From NCBI GenBank assembly GCA_028285445.1, contig JANQPQ010000003.1:1-64000 (forward strand): a stretch of DNA of 64,000 nt. Direction: 5' to 3'. Numbering within the stretch: position 1 is the first letter of the stretch; each line of letters begins with the position of its first letter. The notes under the pieces are model-generated. The model made no database searches. It was not told the origin of the DNA and saw nothing but the letters and a program-made list of their open reading frames with translations. Below, in pieces: positions 36,111 to 43,959 of this stretch. Both the position numbers and the translations under genes were made by a program. The stretch comes from Cyclobacteriaceae bacterium (GTDB lineage: Bacteria; Bacteroidota; Bacteroidia; Cytophagales; Cyclobacteriaceae).

Positions 36111-38108
36111 CTAAAAGAGGCTATCGAGTTCGTCTTCCTTACAATGGTTGGGGAGCGTAACTATCAGATTTGGAGACCTTTCCATTTCTCTTTTGATGGC
36201 GAATTCAGCCTCCTTGTTCCGGGCCCAACTGCGGCGCGCAATGCCATTATTGACATCGTAAAATAACATACCCTCCAGGTTAGACTGGGCTTGTTCAGAA
36301 CCATCGAGCAGCATTCCAAAGCCACCATTCATCACCTCGCCCCAACCCACACCACCACCATTATGAATTGACACCCAAGTCGCGCCGCGGAAGGAATCGC
36401 CAATCACGTTTTGGATAGCCATATCTGCTGTGTAGCTAGAGCCATCATATATATTAGAAGTTTCTCTAAAGGGTGAATCGGTGCCAGATACATCGTGGTG
36501 ATCTCGGCCTAGTACAACCGGACCAATTTGCCCTTGAGATATCGCCTCGTTAAAAGCACTGGCTATTTTTGCCCGTCCTTCAGCATCGGCGTAAAGGATC
36601 CTGGCTTTTGAACCAACCACCAATTTATTTTCTTCAGCAGCTTCTATCCACCTGATGTTGTCCTGCATCTGCTGACTAATCTCATCAGGAGCTTCGACCA
36701 TTATTTCCTTCAACACCCTGGCAGCAATCTCATCAGTCTTTGCAAGGTCCTTCTCCTCCCCACTGCAACACACCCATCGGAATGGGCCAAACCCGTAATC
36801 GAAACACATGGGCCCCATTATATCCTGCACATATGAAGGGTATTTAAATCCAAGTCCGGAGGCATCCATTACATCTGCGCCTGCCTTTGAGGATTCCAAA
36901 AGGAAAGCATTACCATAATCGAAAAAGTATGTACCCTTTGCAACATGCCTATTTATTGCAGTGACTTGCCTTCTTAGAGATTCTCTTACTTTTTCTTTAA
37001 ACTCATCAGGGTCATCAACCATGAGCTTATTCGATTCCTCATAGCTTAAGTCCGCTGGATAGTATCCACCGGCCCAAGGATTGTGCAGAGAAGTTTGATC
37101 AGAGCCAAGATCAATCATGACTCCCTTCCTGTCAAACTCCTCCCAGACCTCTACAATGTTTCCAACATAAGCAATAGACACTACCTCTCGGTTTGCCCTG
37201 GCTTGGGTAACTCTTTCCACCAGTTCCTCCAGGTTGTCAATTAATAGATCTACCCAACCTTGCTGGTGCCGTTTTTCCGCAGCTTTGATATTTACTTCGG
37301 CCACCACTGAGATACACCCAGCAATGTTGCCGGCTTTCGGCTGGGCACCACTCATTCCGCCCAAACCAGAAGACACAAAAACCTTCCCGTCCAGCCCTTC
37401 TCCTTGTTTTGATATTTTGCGACCAGCGTTGAGAACTGTGATAGTTGTGCCATGCACTATACCTTGTGGACCAATGTACATATACGACCCAGCAGTCATT
37501 TGTCCATATTGTGTAACCCCCAGGGCATTGTACTTCTCCCAATCATCCTGGCTTGAATAGTTGGGAATCATCATGCCATTAGTAACTACCGCTCTCGGAG
37601 ATCCTGGTGAAGATGGGAACAGTCCTAGTGGATGCCCTGAATACATGTGCAAAGTTTGCTGGTCAGTCATTGTCGCCAGGTACTTCATGGTGAGCAAGTA
37701 TTGGGCCCAGTTCTGAAAAACGGCCCCATTACCCCCATAAGTAATAAGTTCATGGGGGTGCTGAGCTACCTTGGGATCCAGGTTATTTTGGATCATCAAC
37801 ATGATTGCTGCCGCCTGCCTGCTTTGCGCGGGGTATTCTTCAATTGGGCGCGCATACATATCATATTTCGGCCGAAATCGGTACATATAAATTCTGCCAA
37901 AATCATTTAACTCTTTTGCAAATTCCGGAGCAAGCGCGGAATGCATCTCTGGTGGAAAATAACGCAGTGCGTTCTTAACGGCCAGTTTCTTTTCGGGTGT
38001 AGTTAAGATGTCTTTTCGTTTGGGAGCGTGGTTTACATGCTCGTCCCATTGAGGAGATTCAGGAAGCTGCGACGGGATGCCAGCCAATATGGCGTCTTTA
38101 AATTCCAT
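36111..38108 (-). CDS. hutU: Urocanate hydratase
   Basis: A 665-residue urocanase (HutU), which hydrates urocanate to imidazolonepropionate in histidine breakdown using tightly bound NAD+ as an electrophile. Family landmarks are MYSGHPLGLFPSSPGSPRAVVTNGMMIPNYS, MTAGSYMYIGPQGIVHGTT, VSSGLGGMSGAQPKA and GRDHHDVSGTDSPFRETSNI, with the active-site-region Cys in FRWVCCSGE. The length matches the longer urocanase subgroup. No hutH, hutI or hutG is in the window. It starts 3 nt after the patatin stop and so is the last gene of an unusual coupled run. Confidence 0.96.
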   Translation of the reverse strand: MEFKDAILAGIPSQLPESPQWDEHVNHAPKRKDILTTPEKKLAVKNALRYFPPEMHSALAPEFAKELNDFGRIYMYRFRPKYDMYARPIEEYPAQSRQAAAIMLMIQNNLDPKVAQHPHELITYGGNGAVFQNWAQYLLTMKYLATMTDQQTLHMYSGHPLGLFPSSPGSPRAVVTNGMMIPNYSSQDDWEKYNALGVTQYGQMTAGSYMYIGPQGIVHGTTITVLNAGRKISKQGEGLDGKVFVSSGLGGMSGAQPKAGNIAGCISVVAEVNIKAAEKRHQQGWVDLLIDNLEELVERVTQARANREVVSIAYVGNIVEVWEEFDRKGVMIDLGSDQTSLHNPWAGGYYPADLSYEESNKLMVDDPDEFKEKVRESLRRQVTAINRHVAKGTYFFDYGNAFLLESSKAGADVMDASGLGFKYPSYVQDIMGPMCFDYGFGPFRWVCCSGEEKDLAKTDEIAARVLKEIMVEAPDEISQQMQDNIRWIEAAEENKLVVGSKARILYADAEGRAKIASAFNEAISQGQIGPVVLGRDHHDVSGTDSPFRETSNIYDGSSYTADMAIQNVIGDSFRGATWVSIHNGGGVGWGEVMNGGFGMLLDGSEQAQSNLEGMLFYDVNNGIARRSWARNKEAEFAIKREMERSPNLIVTLPNHCKEDELDSLF

Positions 38109-38111
38109 TCG

Positions 38112-38888
38112 TTAATGTTCTTTGGTAAAGGCCTCTATTTTGCTCTGAATTTCCGGCGTCATCTCTTTGGTTGAATAATAACCAAATTCGAAAATTTCTC
38201 TGGCCTTGCCCAACTCGAAACCTGAGATGTTCTTTAAGCCTGGCGGGGTCACAATGACGTCACATTTCTGGCGGCTAAGATCATTATTTCCATTTATTGC
38301 CAGCAAAAGGCTTCTTTCAATTACTGTTCTTACCCCACTCATTTTGAAGTTGTTATCTATAGGGTTACAATCTGAACCAATTATGAAATCGCAACTATCC
38401 ACTAACGGCTCTGCTGGTAGGTTATTCAAAATACCGCCATCAACATAGACTCCACCATCAAACTCTACCGGATTAAAAACAACGGGAATGCAACAAGAGG
38501 CCATAATTGGCCGGATCAGTTCGCCGCTGTTGAAGTAGGCACTTTTTCCGGTCCTCAACTCCGTAGCCACTATGGTTGTCGGCTTTTTCAATGCGCCAAA
38601 ATCGTTTTCTGGAAGATATTCCTTCATTGTCTCACCCAGGCTATCAATAGTAAGCAGGCCTCGAAAGTTCAATGCTGGTCTCAATAGTTTGAAGACTTTT
38701 GTCTTCTCAACAATTTCCAGGATCTCATCAGGTGAATAGCCATACGAATAAAGAGAAGATACTATAGATCCAGCACTTGTACCTGCGAGTGCAGTAACCT
38801 CGATCTCAGCCTCCTCCAGTGCCTTAATTACTCCCAGATGAGAGATTCCTCTCGCTCCACCTCCTGCAAGTGCTAAACCTATTTTCAT
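38112..38888 (-). CDS. Patatin-like phospholipase
   Basis: A 258-residue patatin family protein of the RssA/NTE type. It has the oxyanion loop GGGARG at 9-14, the nucleophile elbow G36-T-S38-A-G40, and the catalytic Asp in VYVDGGILNNLP. Enzymes of this family remove acyl chains from phospholipids with a Ser-Asp dyad. There is no signal peptide, so it acts in the cytoplasm or at the inner face of the membrane. It overlaps the upstream MBL gene by one base (TAATG) and is followed 3 nt later by hutU. Confidence 0.92.
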   Translation of the reverse strand: MKIGLALAGGGARGISHLGVIKALEEAEIEVTALAGTSAGSIVSSLYSYGYSPDEILEIVEKTKVFKLLRPALNFRGLLTIDSLGETMKEYLPENDFGALKKPTTIVATELRTGKSAYFNSGELIRPIMASCCIPVVFNPVEFDGGVYVDGGILNNLPAEPLVDSCDFIIGSDCNPIDNNFKMSGVRTVIERSLLLAINGNNDLSRQKCDVIVTPPGLKNISGFELGKAREIFEFGYYSTKEMTPEIQSKIEAFTKEH

Positions 38889-39724
38889 TATAGTACTTCA
38901 CTAAGTGGGAAGGCCTCATCCATTCTTACCCCGCGGTCGGTCCTCTTTACCGTGCAGCACTCATGGATGGGGTCGTGCTCAAAAAACAATATATAGCCAT
39001 TATCGGCAGCTTCATTCAGAAATGCTTCCTTCTCCTTAATTGTGAGGAGTGGCCTGGTATCGTAGCCCATTACCCAGGCGAGGGGTATGTGGCCAGTACT
39101 CGGAAGTAGGTCGGCCATAAACACTATCGTCTTATCCTTGTACCTGATCTTCGGCAACATCATCTTATCGGTGTGCCCATCAACGAATATTATATCCATC
39201 CAATCAAATGGAGTATCCCCTACCTCAATATGGTTTAGCTGGCCACTTTGTTCAATGGGTTCAAAATTCTCCTTCAGAAAGCTGGCCTTTTCCCTGGCAT
39301 TCGGCTCACTAGCCCAACTCCAATGATCTTTATTCGACCAGTATTTGGCCTTATTGAAAGCTACTTCGTAAGTATTACCATTCCTATTTACCCCGCCCCC
39401 ACAATGATCAAAATGCAGGTGGGTCATAAACATATCAGTGATGTCTGGAAAATCGAAGCCAGCATTTTGCAAAGAGCCCTGCAGCGTTTGATCTCCATGC
39501 AGATAGTAAAAGCTAAAGAACTTTTCGCTTTGCTTGTCCCCCATCCCATTGTCAATCAAAACAGCCTGATCACCATTCTCAACTAACAAACAGCGCATGG
39601 CCCATGAGCACATATTATTCTCATCGGCAGGGTTATTCCTACTCCACAACGACTTGGGTACAACGCCAAACATGGCACCGCCATCTAACTTGAATCCTCC
39701 AGCGTGAATTATGTGTAAGTTCAT
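38888..39724 (-). CDS. MBL-fold metallo-hydrolase
   Basis: A 278-residue metallo-beta-lactamase-fold hydrolase with the metal motif T-H102-L-H104-F-D106-H107-C in an AiiA-like layout, then VDGHTDKMMLP and a late EHDPIHECC carrying a further ligand. There is no signal peptide, so it is probably cytoplasmic. Such proteins include lactonases and quorum-quenching enzymes, but also general esterases and phosphodiesterases. Coupled by TAATG junctions both to the DUF6090 gene before it and to the patatin gene after it. Confidence 0.88.
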   Translation of the reverse strand: MNLHIIHAGGFKLDGGAMFGVVPKSLWSRNNPADENNMCSWAMRCLLVENGDQAVLIDNGMGDKQSEKFFSFYYLHGDQTLQGSLQNAGFDFPDITDMFMTHLHFDHCGGGVNRNGNTYEVAFNKAKYWSNKDHWSWASEPNAREKASFLKENFEPIEQSGQLNHIEVGDTPFDWMDIIFVDGHTDKMMLPKIRYKDKTIVFMADLLPSTGHIPLAWVMGYDTRPLLTIKEKEAFLNEAADNGYILFFEHDPIHECCTVKRTDRGVRMDEAFPLSEVL

Positions 39725-40392
39725 TAATCAATCTCTGTTAGGTAGTTATCAATAAGTACAAGCAAAGAATCCGCTTCGGCCTTAGCCTCCGCATATACCG
39801 TTACCTGCGAGTTCAGCAAGTTACGGGAAGTGAAGGCAAGGTTTACAAAGAGGTTATCTCTAAGAAATGCCTTATCCTGAATTATGGGCCTTCCGGTAAA
39901 TCTTACATTTCGTGCAATGTAAGGTATAATCTGGTTTGTTCGATTATCCATAATTAGCTCATCCAGCAGGCGAATACTTCGGTAGTGCTGATTGTAGTAC
40001 GTGGTAATTCTTCTGCTAAGCGCGAAGTTGTTGATTAACTCAAGTCGGCCTGAGCTCTTCAGCGTCTCATAAGTATTGTTCTGTGGAGTAAACTGAGTTA
40101 AGGCATAGAGGCTAACTACGTAAAAAAACATTGAATCATTTTCATAGTCACCCCTAACTATGGCTGTGGTTAGAGACCTGTTTTGTTTAAGGAAATACTG
40201 GCAAGTATCAATGGCATTCCCAAGGTTTTCGGCGTCTAGCCTAAGATCAGAAACGAAGCTTTCCAGGTATCTTTTCTCCAACGCCTCTTCCTTTCTTAGC
40301 TCATTCCAGTTATTAAGGCTGAAGGCAATTGAAATGCCTATAATTACCACGAATAACTCTATGAAATGATTAAGCCACTTTACGTTCTTCAT
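39724..40392 (-). CDS. DUF6090 family membrane protein
   Basis: A 222-residue protein. After a short basic start it has one membrane helix (HFIELFVVIIGISIAFSLNNW, first half kept here), then a helical domain of about 190 residues rich in charged residues: VSDLRLDAENLGNAIDTCQYFLKQ, and NNTYETLKSSGRLELINNFALSRRI. This layout is typical of the Bacteroidota DUF6090 family, which has no known role. It is the first gene of the TAATG-coupled run ending in hutU. Confidence 0.85.
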   Translation of the reverse strand: MKNVKWLNHFIELFVVIIGISIAFSLNNWNELRKEEALEKRYLESFVSDLRLDAENLGNAIDTCQYFLKQNRSLTTAIVRGDYENDSMFFYVVSLYALTQFTPQNNTYETLKSSGRLELINNFALSRRITTYYNQHYRSIRLLDELIMDNRTNQIIPYIARNVRFTGRPIIQDKAFLRDNLFVNLAFTSRNLLNSQVTVYAEAKAEADSLLVLIDNYLTEID

Positions 40393-40449
40393 GAAATGGT
40401 CATTGCAACCTAAAGATAAGCATTACAAGAAATGGGCAAGAGATGAAGG

Positions 40450-41397
40450 CTATTCCTTAACCACTCCCATTTCACTGAACTTCTCCACTCGTAACGCAAC
40501 TCGCTTATCTGCATCCAGCTTTTCCAGTTCCTTGATGTGGGTCAGGATCTCAGATTTAACCTTATCTGCCATCCATTTGAGATCGGTGTGGGCACCGCCT
40601 AATGGTTCCTGGATTATACCATCGACAAGTTTCAAATCTTGCATGTCACTGGCAGTCAATCGTAGGGCCTGGGCTGCCTGTTCTTTGTAGTCCCAGCTGC
40701 GCCAAAGAATGGAAGAACATGATTCAGGAGATATAACGGAATACCAGGTGTTTTGTAGCATCAGCACCCGGTCTCCTACACCTATGCCCAATGCCCCACC
40801 TGAAGCGCCTTCGCCAATAATGATGCAAATTACCGGCACCTTTAGCATAGACATCTCAAAGAGGTTTCTGGCAATGGCCTCTCCCTGCCCGCGCTCTTCC
40901 GCTTCCAGGCCTGGATATGCTCCTGGAGTATCTATGAAAGTAACGATGGGCTTGTTGAATTTCTCCGCCAGCTTCATCAACCGTAATGCTTTACGGTACC
41001 CTTCTGGGTTAGCCATACCAAAATTGCGTATCTGACGCTGCTTGGTATTTCTCCCCTTTTGCTGCCCGATAAACATGATCGTTTTGCCGTCAACGTCGCC
41101 AAATCCACCAACCATAGCCTTGTCGTCAGCCACATTGCGATCGCCATGAAGCTCAACGAAGGTATCTGCTATTTCATAGATATAGTCGAGTGTGTACGGA
41201 CGTTCCGGATGCCTGGACAACTGCACTCTTTGCCAACGTGTGAGGTTGTCAAATGTCTCCTTTTTTAACGCTTTGATCTTCTTCTCCAGGGCCTTAACGG
41301 CATCCTTTACATCAACATCACTTTCCTTTGAAAGCTTCTTCATGTCATCGAGTTTAGCCTCTAGCTCAGCGATAGGTTTTTCAAACTCCAATTGCAT
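40450..41397 (-). CDS. accA: Acetyl-CoA carboxylase carboxyltransferase subunit alpha
   Basis: A 315-residue alpha subunit that, with AccD, transfers the carboxyl group from biotin to acetyl-CoA in fatty-acid synthesis. Landmarks: an N-terminal coiled helix with [15 protein letters not shown], then [67 protein letters not shown] and [20 protein letters not shown]. The frame is open to 41508, but ATG 41397 fits the family; the extra 37 residues do not. accB, accC and accD are not in the window. Confidence 0.96.
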   Translation of the reverse strand: MQLEFEKPIAELEAKLDDMKKLSKESDVDVKDAVKALEKKIKALKKETFDNLTRWQRVQLSRHPERPYTLDYIYEIADTFVELHGDRNVADDKAMVGGFGDVDGKTIMFIGQQKGRNTKQRQIRNFGMANPEGYRKALRLMKLAEKFNKPIVTFIDTPGAYPGLEAEERGQGEAIARNLFEMSMLKVPVICIIIGEGASGGALGIGVGDRVLMLQNTWYSVISPESCSSILWRSWDYKEQAAQALRLTASDMQDLKLVDGIIQEPLGGAHTDLKWMADKVKSEILTHIKELEKLDADKRVALRVEKFSEMGVVKE

Positions 41398-41549
41398 TGC
41401 GGTTTGTTTAGGAGCAACAAAATTAAAACTAAAATTAATTATTCTAGTGCTTAGATGATTATTTGGAAAATGTGAGTCATTGTATTGCATAAGACAATCT
41501 ATGCACATACTTTTGCATCACTCTTTCGGGAGGTCGTTCATAAAATATT

Positions 41550-41604
41550 GGTCCCGTAGTTCAGTCTAGTTAGAATTTCTGTCCCGAGTACTCGGGAAGG
41601 TAGC
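41550..41604 (+). pseudogene. Degenerate tRNA-Asp 5' half (remnant 1)
   Basis: 41550-41576 matches the first 27 nt of the intact tRNA-Asp at 25 positions (acceptor 5' strand and full D arm). After that it diverges: the anticodon arm is replaced by TTCTGTCC and the 17-nt sequence CGAGTACTCGGGAAGGT (41585-41601), and there is no T arm or 3' acceptor strand. It cannot form a tRNA. Confidence 0.8.
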
Positions 41605-41629
41605 TAGCTGAAAGTTACCGATATTATCT

Positions 41630-41704
41630 GGTCCGGTAGTTCAGTCTGGTTAGAATGCCTGCCTGTCACGCAGGAGGTCGCGGGTTCGAGTCCCGTCCGG
41701 ACCG
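41630..41704 (+). tRNA. tRNA-Asp (GTC)
   Basis: A 75-nt cloverleaf: acceptor GGTCCGG/CCGGACC, D arm GTTC-AGTCTGGTTA-GAAT, anticodon arm CCTGC-CTGTCAC-GCAGG with anticodon GTC, T loop TTCGAGT, discriminator G. CCA is encoded at 41705-41707. Intact. A terminator follows at 41713. Confidence 0.97.
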
Positions 41705-41712
41705 CCAGAAGC

Positions 41713-41738
41713 AAAGCCCTTTTTCTAGGGCTTTTTTT
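41713..41738 (+). terminator. Terminator after tRNA-Asp
   Basis: AAAGCCCT (41713-41720) pairs with AGGGCTTT (41727-41734) around a 6-nt loop and continues into T (41735-41738). The ATG of the GIY-YIG gene begins at 41739, the very next base. Confidence 0.85.
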
Positions 41739-41996
41739 ATGTCTTTTTACGTGTACATAATTCAGAGTGAGGTAAACGGCTCGTCTTACACTGGCTACTC
41801 CGCAGACCCCGAAAAGAGGTTGGCAAAACATAACATGGCAAAGTCTGGTTGCACTTCAAGGCTCCAGCCTTGGAGGCTGGTTTATATGGAAAGTTACCCT
41901 TCGAAGAAAGAGGCTCTGAAACGTGAAAGATTCCTGAAAAGGCAACGCAACAGGGATTTCTATCTGAAGCTAATCAACAAACACCATAGTAGTTAG
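41739..41996 (+). CDS. Small GIY-YIG nuclease
   Basis: An 85-residue stand-alone GIY-YIG endonuclease domain of the short UPF0213/YhbQ-like kind. The two motif halves are Y4-V-Y6 and Y17-T-G19, the catalytic Arg is R27 in EKRLAKHN, and the metal-binding Glu is E63 in LKRERF. ATG 41739 is used because the frame otherwise reads back through the terminator and tRNA. The stop TAG at 41994-41996 lies inside the downstream tRNA-Asp remnant. No DNA-recognition domain is attached. It could be a homing-type nuclease or a repair nuclease. Confidence 0.88.
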   Translation: MSFYVYIIQSEVNGSSYTGYSADPEKRLAKHNMAKSGCTSRLQPWRLVYMESYPSKKEALKRERFLKRQRNRDFYLKLINKHHSS

Positions 41997-42060
41997 AATG
42001 CCTGTCACGAGTACTCGGGAAGGTCGCGGGTTTCCCGAAGACTCAGGATCAGGACCGCCA
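41991..42060 (+). pseudogene. Degenerate tRNA-Asp 3' portion (remnant 2)
   Basis: Starts with AGTTAGAATGCCTG, which matches the D-arm 3' side and anticodon stem of the intact tRNA-Asp. It then has TCA and the same 17-nt CGAGTACTCGGGAAGGT (42008-42024) found in remnant 1, then the T-arm-like TCGCGGGTT. It ends with GGACCGCCAGAA, identical to the intact 3' end plus CCA and GAA. The T arm is scrambled, so it cannot fold normally. Confidence 0.75.
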
Positions 42061-42073
42061 GAAAATGTTTATC

Positions 42074-42096
42074 AAGCCCCACTTAGGGGCTTTTTT
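42074..42096 (+). terminator. Terminator after the tRNA-Asp remnant 2
   Basis: AAGCCCC (42074-42080) pairs with GGGGCTT (42086-42092), 5-nt loop, then TTTT. It echoes the AGCCC/GGGCT stem after the intact tRNA-Asp, as if the tRNA-terminator unit had been duplicated. Confidence 0.8.
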
Positions 42097-42133
42097 GCTT
42101 CTATAGGTTGTCAATGAGCTTGTCTAGTTTCTT

Positions 42134-42424
42134 TCAAGCGTTATCAGTCACATCATATAACTCGTCCATAACCGGTTCTATCTCTTGGTGGACCTCCTGC
42201 TCATAGTTTACCACTGGTAAATCTTTCTTTCTAAATTTCTCCCATATATCGCCATGATCGAAATCAAACTCAGTGACAGCCTGTAATGCGGCCCACAACT
42301 TTTTATCTCCTGCATTGATGGCCCTTAAAGTTGCCCTAATAGATATGAGTTCTCTGTCAACGTTGTCAATATCCTGCGTATAACCGGCAACATCCTGCAA
42401 CCCCTTACCCTCTATTTCTTTCAT
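42134..42424 (-). CDS. Unrecognised helical protein, possibly the 3' part of a frameshifted gene
   Basis: A 96-residue acidic helical protein (GYTQDIDNVDRELISIRATLRAI) with no membrane segment. GAAGGA directly abuts the ATG, too close for a normal ribosome-binding site. The same frame reads on upstream of the ATG for about 18 codons with protein-like content (SIKDDVRFSPEGM), overlapping the end of the previous gene before a stop. A -1 shift near 42460 would join the two into one protein of about 190 residues. Function unknown. Confidence 0.6.
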   Translation of the reverse strand: MKEIEGKGLQDVAGYTQDIDNVDRELISIRATLRAINAGDKKLWAALQAVTEFDFDHGDIWEKFRKKDLPVVNYEQEVHQEIEPVMDELYDVTDNA

Positions 42425-42453
42425 TCCTTCTGGAGAGAATCGAACATCGTCTT

Positions 42454-42711
42454 TTATTGATAAACTTCGGCTAGCAGTTCACCGAAGTAATCAGCCTCCA
42501 AGCTAGCATGCAAATACGATTCGGCCAGCCTTTCAATTATAAGCAATGCAGCCTGAGCGTCGGTACATAAGTTTATCACTTCTCTTCTCCAATCTTCTTT
42601 CCGTTTGGCCCGGTTTGACATTCTAAAAGCTAGCAATGGTCCAGCAGCGGCTATTATGGCCACTACGCCCATCATTACTAGGGACCAGAGGAAGTAATCG
42701 TTCTGAGTCAT
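42454..42711 (-). CDS. Unrecognised membrane-anchored protein, possibly the 5' part of a frameshifted gene
   Basis: An 85-residue protein with one N-terminal membrane helix (about residues 8-30), then a basic KRKEDWRRE stretch and a helical tail. ATGA at 42708-42711 overlaps the stop of the 225-residue gene upstream. The layout (helix, basic stretch, helical domain) repeats that of the upstream gene but is cut short, which fits a premature stop. No family recognised. Confidence 0.6.
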   Translation of the reverse strand: MTQNDYFLWSLVMMGVVAIIAAAGPLLAFRMSNRAKRKEDWRREVINLCTDAQAALLIIERLAESYLHASLEADYFGELLAEVYQ

Positions 42712-43385
42712 GTTTTATTTTTCTTGATGAATGTCCTTGCCAACCAACCTCTTTCCCAGAAGGGTCTTTTGGTAATAAATGAAGAGCCTAGAGCGGCGCT
42801 CACTTCGAAACCTTTCTCCTGTAACTTTTTAAGCTCGTGTTCTAGTAAATTATATTCGGCGTCTATAGATAGCTCGAGGAATTCCTCTCGGCTCACGTTC
42901 GTTGTAAAGTCTTTAATAGTTGGGAACATTCGCAGGAAAGAATGAATTGTATCGTCTAGTATTTCGTCGCCTCCAAATTCTATTTCATACCTTGCAAGGT
43001 TTTGTCTGATACCTCGATCCATTGCCATATATTCCTCCCAGTCCCTTTCTGACTGTTGATGCTTCCTGTAAACAATATTTTCAATTTCCTCTTTGGTCTG
43101 ATTGGCGACCGGGTTCTTTGGCTGGTAAATACCAAAGGTCTTTTGTGCCTCTAGCCAGTTAATGTCGAAATCTCTTTCTGCCAAAGCGATCTTCATCCGC
43201 AACAGCCGGTCGCAATCGGCCACCAAATCAACGTAGATCTTGTGTCGATTTTGTTTCCTAGCAGTCTTGTTCTTTATCGAGTTGCTCACCTGAAAACCTA
43301 TCAAAGTTCCTAAGATTCCCAAAAGAGTATTTACAGCTGGTAGGGAAAAGATTTTGAGCCATATATTGGAAGAAGGTTCAGCCAT
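42708..43385 (-). CDS. Unrecognised membrane-anchored helical protein
   Basis: A 225-residue protein: one membrane helix near residues 10-30 (FSLPAVNTLLGILGTLIGFQV), then NSIKNKTARKQNRHK and a cytoplasmic helical domain with heptad-like stretches (DAEYNLLEHELKKLQEKGFEV). The C-terminus is basic. First gene of a two- or three-gene cluster beside the tRNA-Asp module, coupled to the next gene by ATGA. I do not recognise the family. Its position next to a tRNA suggests accessory DNA. Confidence 0.7.
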   Translation of the reverse strand: MAEPSSNIWLKIFSLPAVNTLLGILGTLIGFQVSNSIKNKTARKQNRHKIYVDLVADCDRLLRMKIALAERDFDINWLEAQKTFGIYQPKNPVANQTKEEIENIVYRKHQQSERDWEEYMAMDRGIRQNLARYEIEFGGDEILDDTIHSFLRMFPTIKDFTTNVSREEFLELSIDAEYNLLEHELKKLQEKGFEVSAALGSSFITKRPFWERGWLARTFIKKNKT

Positions 43386-43475
43386 AAGTTCTAATGTTTA
43401 TCTAGATCTAAGCTATTAAGAAATTCCGCGCACTAGATAGGTACAAATACGTATGTCCTATATCGGGCGGTCGCC

Positions 43476-43504
43476 AAAAAAAGGGTGGATTGCTCCACCC
43501 TTTT
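43476..43504 (-). terminator. Terminator of the T9SS-lipoprotein operon
   Basis: On the minus strand, 39 nt after the lipoprotein stop, AAAAGGGTGGA (43504-43494) pairs with TCCACCCTTTT (43489-43479) around a 4-nt loop and runs into T. It is nearly symmetric and could also act on the plus strand. Confidence 0.75.
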
Positions 43505-43542
43505 GGGCTACCGGACATTTGCTTATAGAAGGTAATCTGGTG

Positions 43543-43959
43543 CTACTGTGGGTCGACCTCCTTCCCTGTCCTGGCATCGTAGTAAATGGCATAGTCGTCC
43601 AGAGTTTTACCCTCCGGCATATTTCCAGGAATAGAAACCACCTTAACCAGGTAGTCCTGGTGCCATTCAACGATGGCTCTATAAAGTGACTTCCTATCAA
43701 TGGTAAAAGACTCCTTCTCCTTACTGTAGACCACAAAGTCGATTTGATTTTCTGGCCTGGTGGCTGTACCAGGCACCTCTCGCTTGCAGAGGATGAAATT
43801 TCCAGTTGGGTTTACCTCATATGTTATGCCTTCCTCCACGGCCAACAGTTTCTGACTTTCTAACTTTATCTCCTCTGTAATCGATTTTGATTGCGGTGGA
43901 GAGCAACTAGTAAAAATCACTACTACCAGGGAGAAGGACTGAACTAAAAACTTTATCAT
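43543..43959 (-). CDS. Small lipoprotein coupled to the T9SS protein gene
   Basis: A 138-residue protein with a lipoprotein signal: hydrophobic residues 4-16 and Cys19 in FTSCS. The mature part is mixed alpha/beta with Tyr-rich strands (DYAIYYDARTGKEVDPQ). ATGA at 43956-43959 overlaps the stop of the 1300-residue T9SS protein, so the two are co-translated. It may be a partner or anchor for that protein. No family recognised. Confidence 0.75.
   Translation of the reverse strand: MIKFLVQSFSLVVVIFTSCSPPQSKSITEEIKLESQKLLAVEEGITYEVNPTGNFILCKREVPGTATRPENQIDFVVYSKEKESFTIDRKSLYRAIVEWHQDYLVKVVSIPGNMPEGKTLDDYAIYYDARTGKEVDPQ

Noticed and set aside
41655..41738. N-terminal extension of the GIY-YIG frame back into tRNA-Asp
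   Set aside because: It would read through the tRNA and its terminator; ATG 41739 matches the family start.
42424..42711. Programmed -1 frameshift joining the two short genes
   Set aside because: No slippery heptamer is visible near the junction, so a mutation or read error is preferred to programmed shifting.
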